Source of the DNA: Fragilariopsis cylindrus CCMP1102
Taxonomy: Eukaryota > Bacillariophyta > Bacillariophyceae > Bacillariales > Bacillariaceae
Assembly: GCA_900095095.1 (NCBI GenBank)
Contig: FMBT01000323.1
Location: 310,001-374,000 of the forward strand
Reading direction: 5' to 3'
Length of the DNA: 64,000 bases
Below, one piece after another: positions 53,352 to 64,000 of this stretch; the first letter of the stretch is position 1; each line of letters starts with the position of its first letter. Under the pieces are notes generated by a model. That model saw nothing but the letters and a program-made list of their open reading frames with translations. It had not been told where the DNA came from and made no database searches. A program made the translations under genes and the position numbers.

Positions 53352-56300
53352 TCAGTAGTAGGGATAGTAACATTGATTACCTTCAGGGGTGTCACAAACC
53401 TGGCAGATATCGTCTCCCCTGCAACCACTACATTTAGAAAGTTGATTCGTAGAGAATATATTGATAGACTCATTAGCAAAACATAGGCCTCCCTGTATAT
53501 TGATATAAACACAGAAAGAAGTAACGAAGACAAAAAAACGATGTACTTGTTAGATATTATATATTGCATATTAGATATTTTATATGTGGAAAAACAGCAA
53601 TTAATATGATGGTAAGATAGAGAAGGACAAGATACGTACAGTACTCGCAATGGCAATAATCAAGATCAATGCAATAACTGCCAAACTAACATTCAGAATG
53701 GTCCCAAGAAAATGATATTGAAGATCCTTTTCTTGTGCCTTTTTCTTTTCGCGTAGTATTCGTCGGTCTCGCAATAGTTGATTTTGTTTTCTCTCTCCTG
53801 GTATCGTAGGTGTTCTACCTCTACCGGAAGTACAATACGAATGTGCGCTACTATTTGTCTCAAGATTTGAGTTCGTACTTTTCGTTCTTTGTATGTTGGG
53901 GTTCCTTGACAGCGATGTCGTCAAAGCAGGATTTCGGGCAGGCCTTTCTATCGTCTCTCGTGACTTCGTCGATTTAATAATCCGTTGAGAAGATACTGCA
54001 GTTTCAGGTATGGTAGTATTTTTCTCTTCATCGAAACTTGGTTCCGAAAAATCACCATCATCATCGTCGTCATCACCAAAACTGTGTCCAGAAAGAGAAT
54101 CGCCGTCATCACCAGAATCAGAATCGCCATCGTACTGATGTAGTATCTTGGAACCAAGTGGCGATTTCCTTCCGTTCATCTCCATATCGTCAGTTGAGTT
54201 TTGACTCGAATAATACCTCGAGTTGTGACGTGAAGTTTCAAGAATCAATCGTCGACTTTTCTTAACATTTTCTAAACTTTCATCGATTTGTTTTAATCTG
54301 TCATTAGTTTCACGAAAAATACGAGCATTGACACGATATACTAAAAATTCAAAGAAGATAGCCAACGCTTCGATAACCCACATAGCCACCGCCTCAGCGA
54401 TGCTATCGTCAAAGAACATTCCTATGGTGATGATAAATCCGATCGTTGGGTTGACAATGTTAAATGGCATGCCCTTTTTAATAACGGGGATGATTTCGGC
54501 TAAAACTAGGACTATATATAGAGCCGTAACAACGCGAAACAGGATATCCCAATTTAAATCAAGGCTGGAAAATAAAACAAAATAAGTGAGTCGTCAGTGT
54601 GGCAGTAAATTTGAGAGTTGAATTGAATTGTAACAACTCACAGTATATCAAATATGGGATCATCACAACACTTAGTAGCACCCTTGTAGGTCGTAACAGC
54701 GACCATGGCAGCAATAAAATCTAACAGCATGGCCGTCCACGTAAATAATCGAATATTCCGTTTGAGATCTGTCTCACCCTTGTGGGGTGCCAACAATCGC
54801 ATGTACCTTAATGCTACTTTCCATTGTGGATCATCCTCGAAGAGATTTTCCTTGCTATCTACGGACATCTGAGAACGATTGCTCATATATGAATGATTGG
54901 AAAATCCCAAGAAACTTCCCCTTGATAACTGCCTCTTTAAACTCGGTCTCGGTTTACTGGCTTTGTTGCTAGCTGACTTTTCGTTTTTGCTATTGTCATG
55001 AATATCATTATTATCATCATTATCATGATTATTATCATTATTATCATCATTATCATTATAACCATTATCACCACCACCGCCGCCATCAAATTTGATCGGT
55101 ACTTCCTCGATCATTGAATCGTCGTCGTCGGAGGCGTAATTTGCTTCAGCCGATATATCAAATACGACCGAAGGACGACGAGCCGAAGCGTAGGACGAAG
55201 AATTAGTAGAATGCATAGAACTTTTAATAATCTCATCGTTGTTTCTACCACCACCACCACCACCACTATAGCCGGCCGAATGATGATTTGATGATGAAGT
55301 AGAAGCAGAAGCTGTAGAATGGTATGAATTTGACGGTAAGGATTTGTTGTTTGTGAAATTATTAGTAATTGGAGGACGATTCTGCTTTTGTTGATGATGA
55401 GAACTGGTTCGCAAAATACCTTGAGGTTTTGGTCGTTCTAGTAATAGAGATGGGGAAAGACTTCTACTGCCACCACCGATTCCTACTGTCTTCACTGCGC
55501 GACGTCCTCGTCCCGGCCGGCGCTGATCGCCACCAACACCAGTAGCATCGTCGTCGTCATCATCGTCATCATCGTCATCGTCGTCACTGTCATCTCCTTT
55601 AAGATCTACGAATGATACCAACTCGTCCAACATTTCAACATGATCATTTGGTGTCATATCCTTACTTCTTTTCCGTCGTAGTAAGGACGATGATAGTTGT
55701 TTCTGTTGTTGTTCTGTTGCTTGTTGTGGTTCCATATGCGAACTCTTTTCTTGTAACGATTGTGATTGTTGTCGACGAATGAAACGAAGTGGTTGTCCTG
55801 CTGTTTTCTGTGATAATGATGCTGATGATGGTGCAGACTTTACCGTCCTACCTCCACCAATGGGGGCACTTGCATTACGCTTCATACCTCTCCGAGGGGG
55901 TGGTCCACCACGAGTAGAAGAAAGCCGACCACCCCCGCCACTACCACCAATACCGCCATTCCTTATCTTATTGGTGTTTGTACTACTAGCACTAGTAGAA
56001 TTAGATGATCCCATCCTTTTCATTTCATTTAAATGATCCGCTGAAACACTACGAACATTGGACATCATTTTCTTTCTAGTTGCAAGACGATTAGGAGGTA
56101 CTAGTCGTTGTTTTTGTTGTAGTTGTTTGTTTTGGTTGGTCGATGCCGATATCGATGATGACGGTGATGATAATGCAATACCACTTTTTCCTCTCATCAA
56201 CCTATTATTATTATTCGTAATCTTATTCTTGTTGTTATTGTTGGTAGTATTAGTAGGAGGTTTAGACGATCGTGTTAATGATGATGACATTTCTGTTAAA

Positions 56301-57907
56301 TAATCAGCTGAATTACTACGACGTGTGATACGACGTGGACTAAAGGATCTACTTTTTAAAAGTGATGATGATGTTGTTGTTAAACTCTGTTCGTCGTTTT
56401 CGTCATCGTCGTCATGATCATGATCATCAGTGTCGTCATCATTGTCGCTATCACTGATACTGACATCATCACTACCGTCGCTATTGTCAATATCACAATC
56501 GTTACTACTAGTTCGTTTCTGTTTCGGAAGTGATACTTTAGTAGTACCATCAGGAAGAATTTTTAATTTCACATTCGGATCATTAGTAGCAAATTTATTA
56601 TTCTTTGTATTTTTTTTCCTTATCTTCACATTGTCATTAGCATTAGCATTCTCATCATAGTTTTCTTCATCATCATTATTATCATCACCATTAAGATTCT
56701 TTTGAAAATAAGCGAATCTTACCGATGATGATAATGATGAAAAGCTCTTACTATTATTATTACTATCATTATTATTGAGCGTTTTATTTCTTGGTCGTTT
56801 CTTTTTTTTTGGTTTACTACTAATAGACAACGAATCACCAGTTAAAATTGAAACTTCATCTGTATCTTTTTCATCTATTATAGATGATCCTGTTAATGTT
56901 GATGACACACTTCGTTTTATCTTTGCTCCTGGAATATGTTTTCTTCTTTTCTTCGATGATAATGAAATTGTATCTTCAGCAGATATAGTTCGTTGAATTT
57001 TTTTCAATGGTGTTGATACACTCCGTTGGATTTTGTTTCTTATTTTTGGTGGTGGTTTTGGTTGTGGTTGACGTAATGTTGGTGATAGGGATGCTGCTGC
57101 TGCTGCTGCTGCTACGTGCTTATGTTTTTCCTTTTTTAACTTAGTAGTACCACTACTAACATTACTATGTTGTGAGGCTGATGATGTATCTTCAGTAGAT
57201 ACGCTTCGTTGGATTCTACTATGAACTTTTTTTAAAGGTGTTGATACACTTCGTTGAATTGTATTTCTACTTCTTTTTGGTAGTGGTTTTGGCTTTAGTG
57301 TTGGTGGATGTAGACGTAATGTTGTTGGTGATAGGGATGATACTGCTGTTGTTGCTGCTGCTGCATGCTGATGTCTTCCCTGTTTCGTAACCGGAGTAAT
57401 ACCACTACTAACGTTACTATGTTGTGAGGCTGATGATGATGCCATTATTGAAATTGTATCTTCAGTAGATACACTTCGTTGAATTTTCTTCAATGGTGTT
57501 GATACACTTCGTTGAATTGTATTTCTACTTGTTTTTGGTGGTGGTTTTGGTGCATGTTTCTTTCTTGCCATTAATGAAATTGTATCTTCAGAAGATACAC
57601 TTCGTTGAATTTTATTTTGAACTTTTTTTAGTGGTGTTGATACACTGCGTTTCGGTGGATGTTTCTTTATTGATATTGGTACTGGTACTGGTAATTTCTT
57701 TTTCTTACCGTTATTACAAGAAATAATTGTTTCTACATCATTACTGGGACTATTATTAGTATGATTAGTAGTATCATTATCTAATTTCCATTTCTTTATT
57801 TTCTTTTTTATTATTGGAGGAGATTCTGATGTTGATGTTGCTACGGATGTTGCAGCTACCGCTATGGATGCTTTCTTCTTCACTACTACCGGTGTTGTTG
57901 CTGTTGC

Positions 57908-57939
<32 letters not shown>

Positions 57940-58144
57940 CTACCTCTACTGCTTTTGTCGTCGTCTTTTCAATTATCTTTTTCTTTTTCTTCTTTTTCTT
58001 CTTTTTACTACCAATTGTTGTCGAGGTTTCTATTGTTCCTGTTCCTGTACAAGTAGTATACATATCATCATTATCATAATCATTATCATCATCATCAGCC
58101 GCCGCCGAGGATGCTACCCTTTTAATCTTCTTTCCGGCTGCCAT
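53352..58144 (-). CDS. Multi-pass membrane protein with RSVS repeat region, three exons
   Basis: Exons are 58144-54642, 54564-53640 and 53492-53352 (1522 residues; donors GTGAGT and GTACGT; phases agree). The first 1100 residues are cytosolic-looking and disordered. Residues about 165-420 hold nine RSVS/RTIS sites in tandem pairs (QRSVSTPLKK then QRSVSTEDTIS), ideal sites for basophilic kinases and 14-3-3. Hydrophobic segments then follow at about 1131-1153, 1174-1196, 1202-1219 and 1223-1247, a charged helix (ETNDRLKQIDESLENVKKSR), a disordered acidic loop, a fifth segment (LGTILNVSLAVIALILIIAI) and a six-Cys tail ending CDTPEGNQCYYPYY. Four closely spaced helices with a coiled segment recall channel-like or tetraspan proteins, but no selectivity or voltage-sensor motif is seen. 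Function unknown. Confidence 0.7.
56960..57660 (-). repeat. In-frame repeats encoding RSVSTPLKK / RSVSTEDTIS
   Basis: Four diverged units of roughly 130-220 bp lie inside the membrane-protein gene. Each joins an RSVSTPLKK block to an RSVS(S/T)EDT block by a His/Pro/Ala-rich spacer. DNA similarity between the blocks is high (CTTCGTTGAAT recurs), so the units arose by duplication. Confidence 0.7.
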
Positions 58145-60020
58145 TGTACCAAAGTTATAGCGACGTCGTCGTACTACTGTAGTACCGGCGTAGTTCCAGT
58201 CCAGTCCAGTCCAGTCCGGTCCAGTCCAGTTGTTAGTTGTCGTTCATTTAATAAAGTTACAATAACTTCTTGGAAGCGCGATGTAGCAATGGCGATGCCA
58301 AAAGTTGTTGCTCACGATTTAAAAGGATGGATGATTTAGTATCTGTGCGTTTTTAATTTTATTATATATCTTGAAACAAATTGAAAATGAGCAAGAAGCA
58401 ACAACGATCCAAGAATGAGCAACAAAAAAGGGTTCTCTTTTTTAGTAGGGTTTTTTAACCCCGTTCCATTCCAGTCACCAAACAGTTAGCCTATGATGAC
58501 ACATGACATGCCGATGTGTGTTTCTGTGCTGTTGTGTCTTTTTCATTAGCTCCTTCCGTTACATTAATTTTCCCGGTGAAATTCAACGAAAAATGTGTTG
58601 TCCGGTAAAAAAATCATAACAGCATGAAATGAAAATGACTAGATTAAAAACAAATATCTTTGTATAAGGGTCCAGTCCCAAAAATTAAATTCTTTTATTG
58701 CCCCAAAGTCATTATCATTGTCATTTCCTATTCCATTCCATTCCATTCATTTCATTGCTCTTTGCATTGCTTGCATTACGACGTACTGTAAGTTACCAGT
58801 ACAAGATTTAACCTACGTCTACTACAACTACCTACATACAGACCAGCCATGCCAGGCAATGGCAAGAACTTACTCTTTTGCAACATCACGATTAGTATAG
58901 AAACTGCATCCGCGAATTTATTCAAGAACAACCCCGCAAATAACTGGTGGGACGGAACTACTAGATCATAGCCCACTAATAAGGCAGCTAGCTAACTTCT
59001 AACATTATTTAATTGCACCAAAACATTATTAACCAGCAGCACAGCACAAACTTGAAGCAGTAATATAATCATTGGTAAAATCATTCCCAAGGCTATAACT
59101 GACATGACTGATTGGTTGGTACATACAAAATGACACATGGGAGAGTTTTCCACTGTGTTGACAAATATAATGATGGGAAGAAATTTCCATCAATTGGTAC
59201 ACACAAAATGACAAATGGATACAAGAGTTGTAATTACCTGCATAGACACATGGAAGAGTTATCCACTGTGATGCAAGTGCAAAACCCTTGCATCATTTTG
59301 TGTTGAATGCACAGACAGTGTTTTAACAGCAAGACTTCCTGTCACAAGTCCTGCCCTACTACTACACTGTATGTAGCTGCTCCTTGTAAGTAGAGTCTGT
59401 GACTTTCCTTGCCTATTCTTAGCATTTTGAAAACTCATGCACCAGCTATCTCACTCACACAATGAGAAGTTGCACTTTTTGTGCAAGCTATACTGGCAAG
59501 CAAATGTTGTCGCCTACTAGCCATTAAACAATAACAACAACAGCAACAGCAACAACAAATTGTATGGGTATATTTGGTGTGCTGGAAAACCAAAATACTT
59601 TCTACCAGTATTGTTGCTGGGACAAGCAGTGTGCAAACAAACAAAAGAGACACAATGTGTGTGCATTCTACAGATATATACCAACACCGCACTTTAAAAT
59701 ATACAGTGGAGAGGAATAAGATTGAACACAGCAGCATGTAGAGGTGTGATATGTGTTGCTTTTTTTTTTTGATGGGATAGCATAGGTTAGGTGCTGCTGT
59801 ACAAGCAAGGAAGGCATACCAATTAATGAAAACTATTGGATAAGTAGCTAGCTAGGTTCTCCACAATAGAACATGACTATAAAGGCATCTTACAAAGATG
59901 TTAGTTTTGTACAATTATGAACTTATAGGGATACGATTATTTATACTGTACACTGAAATCTTTTATATCGAATTTTAATTGTGAGACACGTATACTACAT
60001 AGGGTCGCCAAAGTTTTTAG
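58145..60020. other. Gene-free spacer
   Basis: A CCAGT pentamer run lies at 58196-58230, just upstream of the membrane-protein gene, with CATTC repeats at about 58730-58750. A block with GGTACA.ACAAAATGACA..TGG is duplicated near 59117 and 59197. The rest shows nothing gene-like. Confidence 0.4.
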
Positions 60021-60881
60021 TTAAAAGAGAAAGAAGTAGACAACTCCTCCTACCAATAATAACGATGTAGGATGATGCATGTTCCAATTATTGCTGGTGG
60101 AATATGAACTACTGCTATCTTTCAAGTCAAATATGTCAGTCTCGAGGACAGAATACATTGATGTTTGGATAGCCAAAGTTTTATTGAAATTCTTGGTTGC
60201 ATTAGCACCGCCAATATACGTGATTACATTATTGGTGTAACCTTCTTTTGAGTTAGCGCTAAATGGTACATATACATTTCTGTCACTATAAATAAGGGGT
60301 GTATAACGGTATTTGGAATGTTCGAAATCGTCAATGTTGTCGTCGGTGGTAAAGTCGTAGTCGTCGTCCGTCGTTGAATTACATACACCATCCTTGTATG
60401 CGATAGAATTGTTAACTTCTGAAAGAAATCCGTCAAAGTTTGTGTCATTAGCATATTGATAACAATTGTATACGGTATTGAAACCAAATGTATTCAAACC
60501 AAATTCAATCGAGCATCGTTCATTGTATGGCATAAACACGTCTCCGTCTAAGAAACTATCCCCATCACAACCATACGATACACCTAAATGTTGGAACCAT
60601 AAGTAATTTTCGGGATCAGGGTAATTATCGACAGAGGATACGTACGGATTACATACTAATGCCATTTCTACATTCCTATTTCCTGTATAGATTCTGGGGC
60701 CATAGCTGAAGAAGGCCTGACAACTGATTTCATGACATTCATTATCGTAACCACAAAATGAAGCGTATCCACACATATCTGGTTGGTCACCAGTGCAGCT
60801 GGTAGCAGTTGAAGTACCAGCAAGCAGTAGTACGGTTGCTGTAGCAATTTTCGATGTTAGAAATATAAGTTTTGTCATCAT
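60021..60881 (-). CDS. Secreted, probably GPI-anchored Cys-rich protein
   Basis: A single 286-residue exon. The N-terminal signal peptide is IATATVLLLAGTSTATS. The body has paired Cys (CTGDQPDMCGYASFCGYDNE with CHEISCQAF), several N-glycosylation sites (NDT, NNS, NST, NAT, NKT) and an acidic loop (TTDDDYDFTTDD). The C-terminus has small residues (SSSSYSTSN) then a short polar gap and a hydrophobic end (TSLLLVGGVVYFFLF) with no charged tail, the pattern of a GPI-attachment signal. It would sit on the outer cell surface. No enzyme motif was seen and no family recognised. The first ATG at 60881 is followed directly by another at 60878. Confidence 0.75.
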   Translation of the reverse strand: MMTKLIFLTSKIATATVLLLAGTSTATSCTGDQPDMCGYASFCGYDNECHEISCQAFFSYGPRIYTGNRNVEMALVCNPYVSSVDNYPDPENYLWFQHLGVSYGCDGDSFLDGDVFMPYNERCSIEFGLNTFGFNTVYNCYQYANDTNFDGFLSEVNNSIAYKDGVCNSTTDDDYDFTTDDNIDDFEHSKYRYTPLIYSDRNVYVPFSANSKEGYTNNVITYIGGANATKNFNKTLAIQTSMYSVLETDIFDLKDSSSSYSTSNNWNMHHPTSLLLVGGVVYFFLF

Positions 60882-61422
60882 AGATTTATTCTTTTTCTTT
60901 AGTTTGATTTTATGATTGTATTTCTTTATCGTTTACGTTTTTTATACGAAACATTTTCACGTGAAGCTTTAATAAAAAGTACAATTTTGTAACCAGTGTT
61001 ATTCGTACGACAGTAATGCAGTTGTAATGTATGTTGGCACGAATGAAATAACGCGCGTCTGATTTGACGTCGACCCTTTTCTAAGCGGCTATGCTATGCA
61101 TCTGCTCTCACAAATATTCGAACTATGGCGAAGGTTTTAAATTGTATCTACCCTTCTACTATCACTTGTAGTATCGTTGGGTGTTGGCCACCGATTCTCA
61201 CCAGCATCGAGGAATCCTAGGGGGATGAATCGATCAAGAAAAACGACTTGAAGCAGAAGCAAAAACCAAATGACAATCCTTCTCGCAAATTGAATTTAGT
61301 TCGGAATCAAATCAAATCAATATTCCTATTCCCGTCGTCGATGGTGTTCCACACACATTTCTTTCGAAGTCAGTAGTTATACGGTACAGATGTCAATAGA
61401 GACTTTTTATCCAAGAACAGGA
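60882..61422. other. Spacer
   Basis: AT-rich upstream region of the GPI-type gene and 3' flank of the next. Nothing else seen. Confidence 0.35.
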
Positions 61423-61851
61423 TCAGTACAAAGCTCTCAATAAAGATAGGAAAAGTAGGAAACACAAAAAGGACAAAGCCATCCGACTTTCTTTTAGACA
61501 ACCGAGTAATACTCCAAACAAAAATGCTCCGAATGATGACATTTCCTTATTGCCGTCTTCTGAACTGTCTGCATAAGAAGCACGAAGCAACTTCACTACC
61601 GGTAACAACCCATCGTCTGATTCATTATTGGGTCCTTCCCAGCAGTTCCCAAGTATTTTTTCCAGTGATGACCGATCTTCCGAACCTTCATCACCACGGA
61701 TCATCCCTCCAACTATGAATGTAGTAGAACTTTCATCGAATTCATCTTCACAACCAACTGCGGACCCCACGGCTGCGGGTGATGATCCTCCTGATGTGTC
61801 ACCCGCACAATAAGTAGCAGGCCCATCATAGGCCAAGGCGGGTGTCGACAT
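61423..61851 (-). CDS. Small putative tail-anchored protein
   Basis: A 142-residue frame from ATG 61851. The first 105 residues are soluble, acidic and Ser/Gly-rich (AVGCEDEFDESSTTFIVGGM, RSSLEKILGNCWEG). The end is hydrophobic (FGAFLFGVLLG, then LSFLCFLLFLSLLRALY), which could be one or two membrane segments at the C-terminus. Codons are balanced and not low-complexity, which favours a real gene. It has no recognisable family and is short, so it may be spurious. Confidence 0.4.
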   Translation of the reverse strand: MSTPALAYDGPATYCAGDTSGGSSPAAVGSAVGCEDEFDESSTTFIVGGMIRGDEGSEDRSSLEKILGNCWEGPNNESDDGLLPVVKLLRASYADSSEDGNKEMSSFGAFLFGVLLGCLKESRMALSFLCFLLFLSLLRALY

Positions 61852-62004
61852 GATATATAAATATTAAAGTTTTTTTCGATCGTTCTTATATCTTTATCTA
61901 CCTATACTTTTTATGCTGATTCTAACTCTCTTAGCAGTTCCAGCAGTACACGCGTTGCAATGATATCTCTGCCTTTCTCTTCCTCCCTCTCTCTCTCTCT
62001 TCAC

Positions 62005-62039
<35 letters not shown>

Positions 62040-62452
62040 GTTCCGTCTTGTTGTGCTTTTGTTTAGCTACGGCGATGTGTCTTTTTTGTGTGTGAATTGA
62101 TTTTTTGCAGACGGGCGCCATACGTACCGATATGATTTTTATTATATTGGGGGAAGATTGATAGTAATATTGAATATAGTCAGATTTTGCACAAATCGTA
62201 ACTCTGATCTCGCTCCCCCTTTACATTATTATTACACACTTACTTTTCGCCCATCCAAACATCAATCACATAAAATCAAGATCTTTAAATTTTAAATAAT
62301 CTTCACATCCATCCATCCATCATCTCAAAAAAAATTAAGGACTGACTAGTCCAGCGAGAGGTAATAGGGGGATAAAGTCAAAGATCCCTCGAGAGATCAA
62401 AATCATAGCACGAACGCTTACTGCACTCGGTTCCATCAACAAGAAGATTAAA
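61852..62452. other. Divergent promoter region with a (CT)n tract
   Basis: Lies between the starts of the 61851 (-) and 62453 (+) genes. A (CT)n microsatellite with one interruption spans about 61985-62037. Confidence 0.5.
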
Positions 62453-64000
62453 ATGGGATTATTCTCCGAGGATAAAAAGAACGACGACGATTATGATAAC
62501 GATAATCGTAGTAGTGTTCGTGATCGTAGTACTAGTTTTGATGCACTCGTAGTCGGTGGAGGGATCATGGGTGTCTGTATTGCCCGGGATCTCGCATCAT
62601 CTGGATACAAGGTAGCAATTGTCGAACGAGATGCGTGTACGTGATTATTTATAATTGTATCCTATAAATGCATGTATATAGTTGTATGTATGGTATGTGG
62701 TATGTGTTGTTTCTGGATAAATTTTTGACGTCTATTCATTATCACACAAAGTCACTCCACCGCACTCACTCAGTCAGTCCGTTGTTTATTTTTTTGGTGT
62801 GTCGTTCTGATAATATTGATGAATCATACATTGATTACATTCTTACTATATATTACGTAATCTCGACCACACTGTAGCCCTCGGTGGAGTGTGGGTACAC
62901 AATGACTATCCGGGATTGCGACTTCAGGGTGTAGGTACAGCTTGGCGATGTCTTTCTTTGGCTCCAGATTTTCATAAACAAACAGATAACAATCAGCACA
63001 ATAATAATAATTACGATATAATACAAAATAATAATAGCAAGGACTGTCATCAAACTCCTACGAAGATGATGAACAAAAAGATGAAAACGGAATCATCGTT
63101 AGAACCTGACTCACGATTGTTGTATTGTCCATTGGCGTCTGAAACTCTATCCTATATCCAAAGCATGGCGGATCATCCAAACATCACCGTATTTACAAAT
63201 ACTTCCTATGAAGGTCTTGTGGATGTGAATAAGAAGAAGAGGGACGACGACGACGACGACGACAACGGGCAGCAGCAGCACAGTGCAAAACTATGTTCTA
63301 CAACGATTGATTCAAATCCAAATAATACAAATACTATGAATAGTATTAAGAATATTTTCGGTGGTGGCGGTGGTGGAATAACAACAACGCAAAAAGAAGA
63401 GAAGAAGAAGAAGAAGAGAGTGGTAAAACAAGTCGTCTCTGCCCAAACCATTATTCTAGCTGTAGGATATACGACACATAATTCTGGAAAACCATGGATG
63501 CCCATTGATCGAACTGCTGTCACGAATGGTGCCACGATAATTCATTCGGCAGAACTTTCCGGTAGTGCAGTACTACCACCATTCAATAATAATAATAATA
63601 ATAATAGTAATAATAATAATAATACAACAATAACAACCACCTCCAATAATAATCATAATCACCAACAAAATTCAAATGCCATTGGAACAACTTACGTAGT
63701 GGGAGGACAAAAAGCAGCAATCGAGGTACTAAAAAGCATAAATCCTACGACCGAAAATAATAAGAATAATAATGTCGTATGGGCACTCCGTCGTCACGGA
63801 ATATTTCTCAAGAGAGAGGTCATCGATGAGGCGCTTGCTGTTACTACAACCAATACAGATACAGATGATGCTCCAACAATATCGTGGATCATGTCACGCA
63901 TCGTTCGTCTCGTTCCTACATTGATCTACTTCGGTAAATTCCAGATGGCAGAAAGTATTCTAATGGCTTTGGGAATGGGAGTTCGGGTAGGTGAGAATGC
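62453..64000 (+). CDS. FAD-dependent monooxygenase-like protein, 3' end beyond the window
   Basis: Exon 1 is 62453-62636 and exon 2 starts at 62878 and is open to the edge. The 241-bp intron (GTACGT donor, GTAG acceptor) splits a Ser codon and joins VERDA to LGGVWVHNDYPG. Residues 30-60 form a classical FAD-binding Rossmann start: GGGIMG (35-40) with an acidic Glu58 at the end of strand two. LGGVWVHNDYPGLRLQGVGT matches the GGxW-x-N-x-YPG block of flavin and Baeyer-Villiger type monooxygenases, and VVGGQKAAIEVL looks like the second nucleotide-binding (NADPH) site. Such enzymes oxygenate small molecules using NADPH and oxygen. Asn runs, an Asp run and a Gly run are inserted between conserved blocks. 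The substrate is unknown and the C-terminus is missing. Confidence 0.75.

Overview
The window looks like nuclear DNA of a stramenopile alga, most likely a pennate diatom. The evidence is long Ser-Pro (PSSxPS) and SPT linker repeats of the kind diatoms put on extracellular proteins, short GT-AG introns (111-252 bp, often with GTAAGT donors), the standard genetic code, and many trinucleotide repeats that run through both coding and non-coding DNA. This assignment is inference; no marker gene for a genus was seen.

Layout. 1-581 (-) is the 5' part of a BTB/KCTD-type gene, followed by tRNA-Gly(UCC) at 841-911. 912-3612 is gene-free and ends in one copy of a repeat family. 4119-28020 is a gene-rich block: an ArfGAP protein (+), a spliced coiled-coil protein (-), three long disordered or coiled-coil proteins of unknown function, a predicted membrane or secreted 333-residue protein (-), and a four-exon LCAT/PDAT-type acyltransferase (+). 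28290-28870 holds a decayed gene that may be F-box-like. 29103-32500 is gene-free and starts with an inverted copy of the repeat family seen at 2785-3612, including a 192-bp tandem array.

32.6-44.4 kb is a cluster of extracellular-type genes: a secreted diatom-type protein with an SPT linker and three frame breaks (-), a secreted Cys-rich protein with Thr/Pro linkers (+), and a large single-pass protein combining SPT and PSSxPS repeats with a von Willebrand A domain (-). 46.2-49.9 kb encodes ORC3, a subunit of the origin recognition complex (-). 50.75-51.39 kb encodes a secreted Cys-rich protein interrupted by one in-frame TGA (+). 52.27-52.67 kb is a small basic protein. 53.35-58.14 kb is a three-exon, multi-pass membrane protein with RSVS repeats (-). 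60.0-60.9 kb is a GPI-anchor-like secreted protein (-). 61.4-61.9 kb is a small putative tail-anchored protein (-). 62.45 kb to the right edge is a flavin-dependent monooxygenase-like gene (+), cut by the window end.

No operon logic applies. The strongest theme is the secretory or cell-surface class (32.6-44.4, 50.8 and 60.0 kb), which would supply wall, matrix or adhesion proteins. Housekeeping genes (ArfGAP for vesicle traffic, LCAT/PDAT for lipid, ORC3 for replication) are scattered among them. The most notable observations are the in-frame TGA in the Cys-rich gene, five frame breaks of the same sign in two neighbouring extracellular genes, the 25-kb-spaced inverted repeat pair, and a hexanucleotide repeat replacing the polypyrimidine tract at one acyltransferase splice acceptor.
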